23,292 nucleotides of DNA from Tubiluchus corallicola (taxonomy: Eukaryota > Priapulida > Priapulimorpha > Priapulimorphida > Tubiluchidae), in NCBI GenBank assembly GCA_030141605.1, contig JAQGDQ010001854.1:1-23292 (forward strand), in the 5' to 3' direction. This document shows, in pieces, positions 18,950 to 23,292 of this stretch; positions within the stretch are counted from its first letter, which is position 1, and each line of letters starts with the position of its first letter. The notes under the pieces are model-generated. The model made no database searches. It was not told the origin of the DNA and saw only the letters and a program-made list of their open reading frames with translations. A program made the translations under genes and the position numbers.

Positions 18950-19474
18950 TTGTTCGTCCTTCATAGTCGAAGAGGACCATGACTTCATTCTGAAATCATA
19001 GGATGGGTACGGAGGTGGTTTGTAAGCCCGATTCTTGCTGAGAACCTCCTCCTGCAGTGAGGACATGAGAATGGTGTATCTTGATAGGCATTGCGTTCTC
19101 TGTCTTTTCGAAGCTGTCTTTTCTCCTGCCTAACTTGGATGCGCCTGGACTCATAGTTGGTCACTCCCGATTTGATGAGGGACCGCCAACGAGATCTCTC
19201 CTGTGCCACATCTTCCCAGGAGTCGCATTCTTTCAAGCTGGCTTTGAGGGTGTCTTTGTATCTTTTCCGTTGCCCTCCAACTGACCATTTCCCTTCTTTC
19301 AGCTCGCAGTACATGAGTCTCTTTGGCAGTTTGTGATCTTCTTCCATACGTTGAACATGGCCAGCCCATTTCAGTTGTGCTGCCTTAAGCATTGCATGAA
19401 CACTGATGGATTGTGCTCTCTCGAGGACTTCAGTGTCTGGTACAAAGTCCTGCCAGCTGATCTTGAGGAGTCGT
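18950..19474 (-). pseudogene. LINE-A C-terminal domain remnant
   Basis: It picks up after the deletion with CLRRLLKISWQDFVPDTEVL and continues in one frame through AAQLKWAGHVQRMEEDHKLP, ELKEGKWSVGGQRKRYKDTL, and a CPHCRRRFSARIGLTNHLRTH finger, then stops at TGA. These motifs usually lie downstream of the polymerase domain in this LINE family. After the finger, a second frame carries MKSWSSSTMKDEQQQ and runs straight into LINE-B codons. Confidence 0.85.
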
Positions 19475-19475
19475 C

Positions 19476-20237
19476 TTAGACATAGATCATATCAACTGTG
19501 CTGCATCCCTGTCTATATCCACACTGACTTTCAGGTAGAAGATCTTTCTCTAGGTGTGTGTTGAGACGATCTAGAAGAATTCTTGCCAGGATTTTGCCAG
19601 CAATCGATAGGAGCGAGATGCCCCTGTGATTGTCGCACTGCTGTCTGTTTCCTTTCCGCTTATAGAGGTGGATGATTGTGGCATCTTTGAAGTCTTGCGG
19701 TAGTTTTTCTTGTTTCCACGTAAATTGGAACAGCTCCGTCAGTTTCGTCTGTAGTTTAGGGCCGCCGTTTGCATATATTTCAGCTGGGGTGGAGTCAGCG
19801 CCAGGCGCTTTGCCGCTGGACAGGCTCTTTATGGCTTTCTCTACCTCTTTCTCTGATGGGGGATTTTCAAGAGATCTGTTGGTAGGGACTTGGGGTAGTC
19901 TTTCTATGGCCTCGTCATTTATTGAGGATGGTCGATTTAGAATGATGTTGAAGTGTTCAGCCCAGCGTTGGAGAATCTTATCATTTTCAGTGAGGAGGGT
20001 TGAACTATCGGCACTGAGAATTGGTGTTGTGCCAGACTTGGACGGTCCGTAAATAGCTTTGATAGCCTGATAAAAGTTCTTTTGATCCTTTCTGTCTGCG
20101 AAGGTTTGAATTTGGTCAGCTTTTGCACTTAGCCAGGAGTCCTGCATGGCTCTGAGCTCCTTTTGGACTTTTCTTTTGGCATTGGTGAAGGCAGTTTTCT
20201 TTGCTGGACACTTTTGTTTATAAAAGCTCTGTGACAT
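19476..20237 (-). pseudogene. LINE-A reverse transcriptase, N-terminal part only
   Basis: The frame holds the linker (ELRAMQDSWLSAKADQIQTF) and the first RT blocks: SSGKAPGADSTPAEIYANGG, LPQDFKDATIIHLYKRKGN, CDNHRGISLLSIAGKILARI, and QCGYRQGCSTVDMIYV. It then meets a stop, and the sequence jumps at about 19474 to motifs that normally lie several hundred residues further on. The catalytic Asp-Asp block is therefore absent, and this copy cannot have made an active polymerase. Confidence 0.9.
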
Positions 20238-20794
20238 TGGTGCTTTTCATTTAGTAGGGTCTGGATGTGATCATTGTGTTCCTCAAACCAGTCTTGGTGT
20301 TTTCTGGTGCAGGGCCCAATGGTTTCTAGTGCAGAGGAGTAAATGGCATTAGGAGATTGCAATGTTTTTAGCAGAGCTGTTTTGATGGCAAAACCCACGC
20401 CTGCCTCTCTGTGCTCATCTAGTTTTTTGCCAATCCGGAAGAAGGTATAGCCTATTTTGTTTTCTGGCAGTTGTCCCTCTTCGGCAAAGCGAGTTTCGCT
20501 GAGTGCAGCTATGTCGACATTATACCTAGCCAGCTCACTAGCTATGAGTGCTGTTCTTCTGGCTGGTCTGTCAGCTCCAATCTGGTCTTGCAGAGTGCGT
20601 ACATTCCATGCGCCAAGTATTAGTGGTTTTCTCTGCTCGTTTCTTTCCTTTCTTTGTTTCTTACCGCTAGGTTGGGATCCGCGGCATGCTAGCCAGGGTG
20701 AGGTGAAGCAGGCAATGTTTGGGACACCTTTTCTAGCCGTCTCCCCATGCGAAGGGGAGAAGCAGTGCAATCCTGAAAAGGGCTGCTTCGTCAC
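20129..20794 (-). pseudogene. LINE-A endonuclease remnant
   Basis: An exonuclease-endonuclease-phosphatase-type N-terminus is visible: LILGAWNVRTLQDQ, ELARYNVDIAALSETRF, GYTFFRIGKKLDEHREAGVG. After AIKTALLKTLQ the domain breaks off and jumps to the linker that follows it (IYSSALETIGPCTRKHQDWF), so the second half, with the catalytic Asp/His residues, is deleted. A frame change near 20210 separates this frame from the one at 19476-20237. The frame opens with GTG at 20794 rather than ATG. Confidence 0.88.
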
Positions 20795-21072
20795 TCAGGT
20801 GGCTGCCGAATTCCAACGCTGCTTCGGTTCGGTGGAAAGCGACCCTATGGCCTGAGCCGCCTACGTACAGAAGAGTGGCTACGGCTACCAATGTATCCAC
20901 ACCTACCGCTTCGCCATGCTGTCCGTCGCCGCAGGACTTTTTGTAGGTATAGGGGGTATGGATGAAGTCATGACTTGCGCGTTAATTTGATTTAAGTGAG
21001 GGAGAATTGCGTAATGTCGTCAGCCTCACTCTCTCGTCCTCGCCCTTCTTTACCCAGTGGTATAGTCGAGAC

Positions 21073-21303
21073 GACTGGAGATGGGTCCGGATGCAGTGGA
21101 TGGCCATTAGCATCTCTGGTGCCTTGCTGTGCCCTGTTTGCGCTCCAGATGACTGGAGATGGGTCCGGATGCAGTGGATGGCCATCAGCATCTCCGGTGC
21201 CTTGTTGTGCCCTGTTTGCGCTCCAGATGACTGGAGATGGGTCCGGATGCAGTGGATGGCCATCAACATCTCCGGTGCCTTCATGTGCCCTGTTTGCGCT
21301 CCA
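21073..21303 (-). repeat. 78-bp tandem monomers in the LINE-A 5' region
   Basis: Three near-identical units begin with GACTGGAGATGGGTCCGG at 21073, 21151 and 21229. As 78 is 26 codons, all frames repeat in phase; a minus-strand frame reads GAQTGHNKAPEMLMAIHCIR per unit. They sit between the 5' end and the endonuclease, in the position of promoter monomers or of a small first ORF. Confidence 0.95.
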
Positions 21304-21600
21304 CAGCACTTCGCTGCGACTGCCTTCTTACCCGTTGAACTAGACAGGTTTCTTCCACGCTTTCCGTCAGCCTCAGTCTTCGTGTATTTGGGATAGGCAT
21401 ATCCCACCCTCAGGCAGTGCCCTTGGGTTCACTCACGTAGTTTGGCCGGTCAGTCAAAACCGTTGCCCGGGGTGTGGCCGCTGCCATGCACAAGCAGTAG
21501 CCGTGGAGCCATACATGAGCTAGATACAGAAGTGGGAACCAAGTAGGATCCAGGCCATCCCAATAGGGAGTGACTGCCTTTCACTGTGAGGTACCATCCC

Positions 21601-21920
21601 TCGTCTCGTACCCTACACACAAAGACTGTATGTACATGTTCAATAAAGAAGAGGTCTTAAACAGTCAGCCCTGTGATCAATTGAACACCCGCATCTTGTG
21701 TTGTGGGATTTCAGAACTGTCAGACATAAAAAGTAGCTTTCAACAAATGGGCATTTGATAGTTGATAGACTTGGGCAATATTTATAATCTAGTCACTGAC
21801 TTACTAGATATAACTATTCTAGTCGTAGTTTTCATTTATTCTGCTATGTCTTCACAATTGTTAAACGGTAAGTATACCATCTAAACAAAATCAGCTTTAT
21901 ATGTTTTACGAATGTTTTTT
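21601..21920. other. No gene seen
   Basis: This is the gap between LINE-A and the next LINE tail. I looked here on the minus strand for the missing upstream part of LINE-B and did not find it. The short plus-strand frame at 21570-21758 has no recognisable motif. Confidence 0.5.
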
Positions 21921-22627
21921 TAGATTAGATTTTAGATATTAAAATAGATTTATTTCGCAATAAACATATACATATACATTACATGTGCATCAATAATCAG
22001 TTTTTGTTAATTCAAAAATATGATACAATTCATGAATTCTGCACTAGAGACCTAAGAAGCTAGCTTATGGTAGGCCACTAGAATTAGTTACGAAAAAAAT
22101 TACAATATATACAGATCCAATATTACAATATATACAAATATAAATATGGGTGGGAAGTAATAAAAATATTATTATACTAGAGGGGAAGTTTTTGAAAATG
22201 AAAAACAACAAATCATGATTGAGTGATCAGTTATATGTTTCAAATAAGTTTAATTTATAATTTTTTTTTGAAATATGGACAGCGAGTTGGCATTTTTAAT
22301 AGCTGGAGCAATTGAATTCCATATGTAAAGGCCATTGTATTTAATAGAAAATTTTCTAACATTTGTGTTGCACTGTATGTAGTGACAGTTAAGTCTATAA
22401 CATGTGCCGTAATTATGTATCTCAGCATTCAAACAAAAATAATCAGCAAATAAGGGAGGCAATAATTTATGAGAGAATTTGCACATGAAAATGGCAGTTT
22501 GGAACTTATTAATGTCATAAATGTTTAGAAAGTTTAGTCTTTTAAATATTGGTGGTGCATGGTCCTGATACCCGGCAAATGTTCTAATAAAAGTTTTACA
22601 ATTGTAAAATGTGGTCGGAATATCCAC
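21921..22627 (-). mobile_element. CR1/Jockey-type LINE 3' end (LINE-C)
   Basis: The open frame 22627-22250 encodes a post-RT tail: FIRTFAGYQDHAPPIFKRLN, NIYDINKFQTAIFMCKFSHK, LLPPLFADYFCLNAEIHNYG, NVRKFSIKYNGLYIWNSIAP. A 3' untranslated region of about 300 bp ends in CGAAATAAATCTATTTTAATATC (AATAAA at 21949-21954 on the minus strand) and a short TAAAATCTAATCTA-like direct repeat. It is 5'-truncated, has no polymerase domain, and is a different copy from LINE-B. Beyond it, 22628-23160 shows nothing recognisable. Confidence 0.85.
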
Positions 22628-23162
22628 CTGTTAGATATTTAGACGACTTCACATTGGCATTTCCTTGTTCGGCTGGTGAGTGGATTGAGACGACAACTTC
22701 CGTGATCAAATATCTGTAGACCCTATTTAACTCTTTATCACACCTTGTTTAATTTATTCTGCATGAATCTAGCTTTATAAAAAGCTAATCTGTGACTAAT
22801 TTTGGCCATATTTGACTCGCATGTCTGATAAACAGGTGCACTGAAAACAGTACAAACTGATTTTTATCTGTTCCACATCTGCATAACAAATACACGTTCC
22901 GGATGTCCAATAAATGTCACTTGGGTACACGGATGCTTTTAAATACCTAATTATTCTATTCTAGTTTATTCTAATTTTTTGCATCCCTAAATGTGAAAAG
23001 TTTGCTTGGTGTTGGAATAGTCATTTTACTTATATTTTGCGCCTCTTGTATTTTTACCCTGAAAATCCGAAGATGCAGAACAGCTAATTTTTACTCCAGT
23101 TTCAAGACCTTTTTAGCTGTGAAATTCTTAAATTATTCTTTACCTGAAAACTGTTTTCTATT

Positions 23163-23292
<130 letters not shown>

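Larger units (their letters stand above)
18944..21600 (-). mobile_element. APE-type non-LTR retrotransposon, internally deleted (LINE-A)
   Basis: One degenerate LINE read on the minus strand. In order it has a GC-richer 5' region with 78-bp tandem monomers, an endonuclease fragment, a reverse transcriptase N-terminal fragment, a C-terminal domain with a CCHH-like finger, and a 3' end in GAACAACAACAA. Two internal deletions and at least two frame changes make it non-functional. The 5' limit is approximate, since no target duplication was found and the 3' end abuts LINE-B. It is the same family as the 6716-7416 fragment. The precise clade was not determined. Confidence 0.88.

Noticed and set aside
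20996-21396. Plus-strand frames over the 78-bp monomers
   Set aside because: They are open because the repeat unit is a multiple of three; they run antisense to the LINE.

Overview
This is eukaryotic, AT-rich, intron- and transposon-laden DNA from an animal, most likely an invertebrate. The phylum is not resolved from the sequence. It holds two host genes I can name, one on each strand. The first (+, 5009-5548) is a bHLH transcription factor of the Mist1/BHLHA15/Dimmed family, in a single coding exon behind a good 3' splice site. The second (-, 14701-15429) is a Smac/DIABLO-type mitochondrial pro-apoptotic protein in one uninterrupted frame. Its predicted mature N-terminus is Ala-Gln-Pro-Ile rather than the mammalian Ala-Val-Pro-Ile. 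I see no functional link between the two genes.

Layout. 1-1200: one hAT-like terminus, then a 31-unit, ~27-bp minisatellite. 1200-4530: mostly unassigned, with one copy of an unclassified ~0.45-kb repeat, a 74-bp tandem duplication and two 3'-end-like blocks. 4528-6700: the Mist1-like locus, with a 350-bp hAT MITE just upstream of the coding exon and a 60-bp tandem duplication downstream. 6702-7430: a 5'-truncated LINE with a 14-bp target-site duplication (TSD). 9474-9663: a mariner-like MITE. 10657-14690: a nest of DNA elements. Two 501-bp hAT MITEs lie in opposite orientation about 3 kb apart. Between them are two more copies of the unclassified repeat, one of them split by a pogo/Tigger-like element (763 bp, TA TSD) and a PIF/Harbinger-like element (414 bp, TAA TSD). 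14701-15429: the Smac gene, whose stop codon lies 10 bp from the second hAT MITE. 16181-16394: a short unassigned coding-like stretch on the minus strand. 18083-22627: LINE territory, namely an internally deleted, frameshifted APE-type LINE with 78-bp monomers in its 5' region, fused or inserted at a CR1/Jockey-type LINE tail, and a second such tail. 23166-23292: a (CT)n microsatellite running off the window.

The strongest calls are the two genes and the transposons with paired terminal repeats and target duplications. No rRNA, tRNA or CRISPR was seen. Most other open frames are antisense or AT-rich noise.
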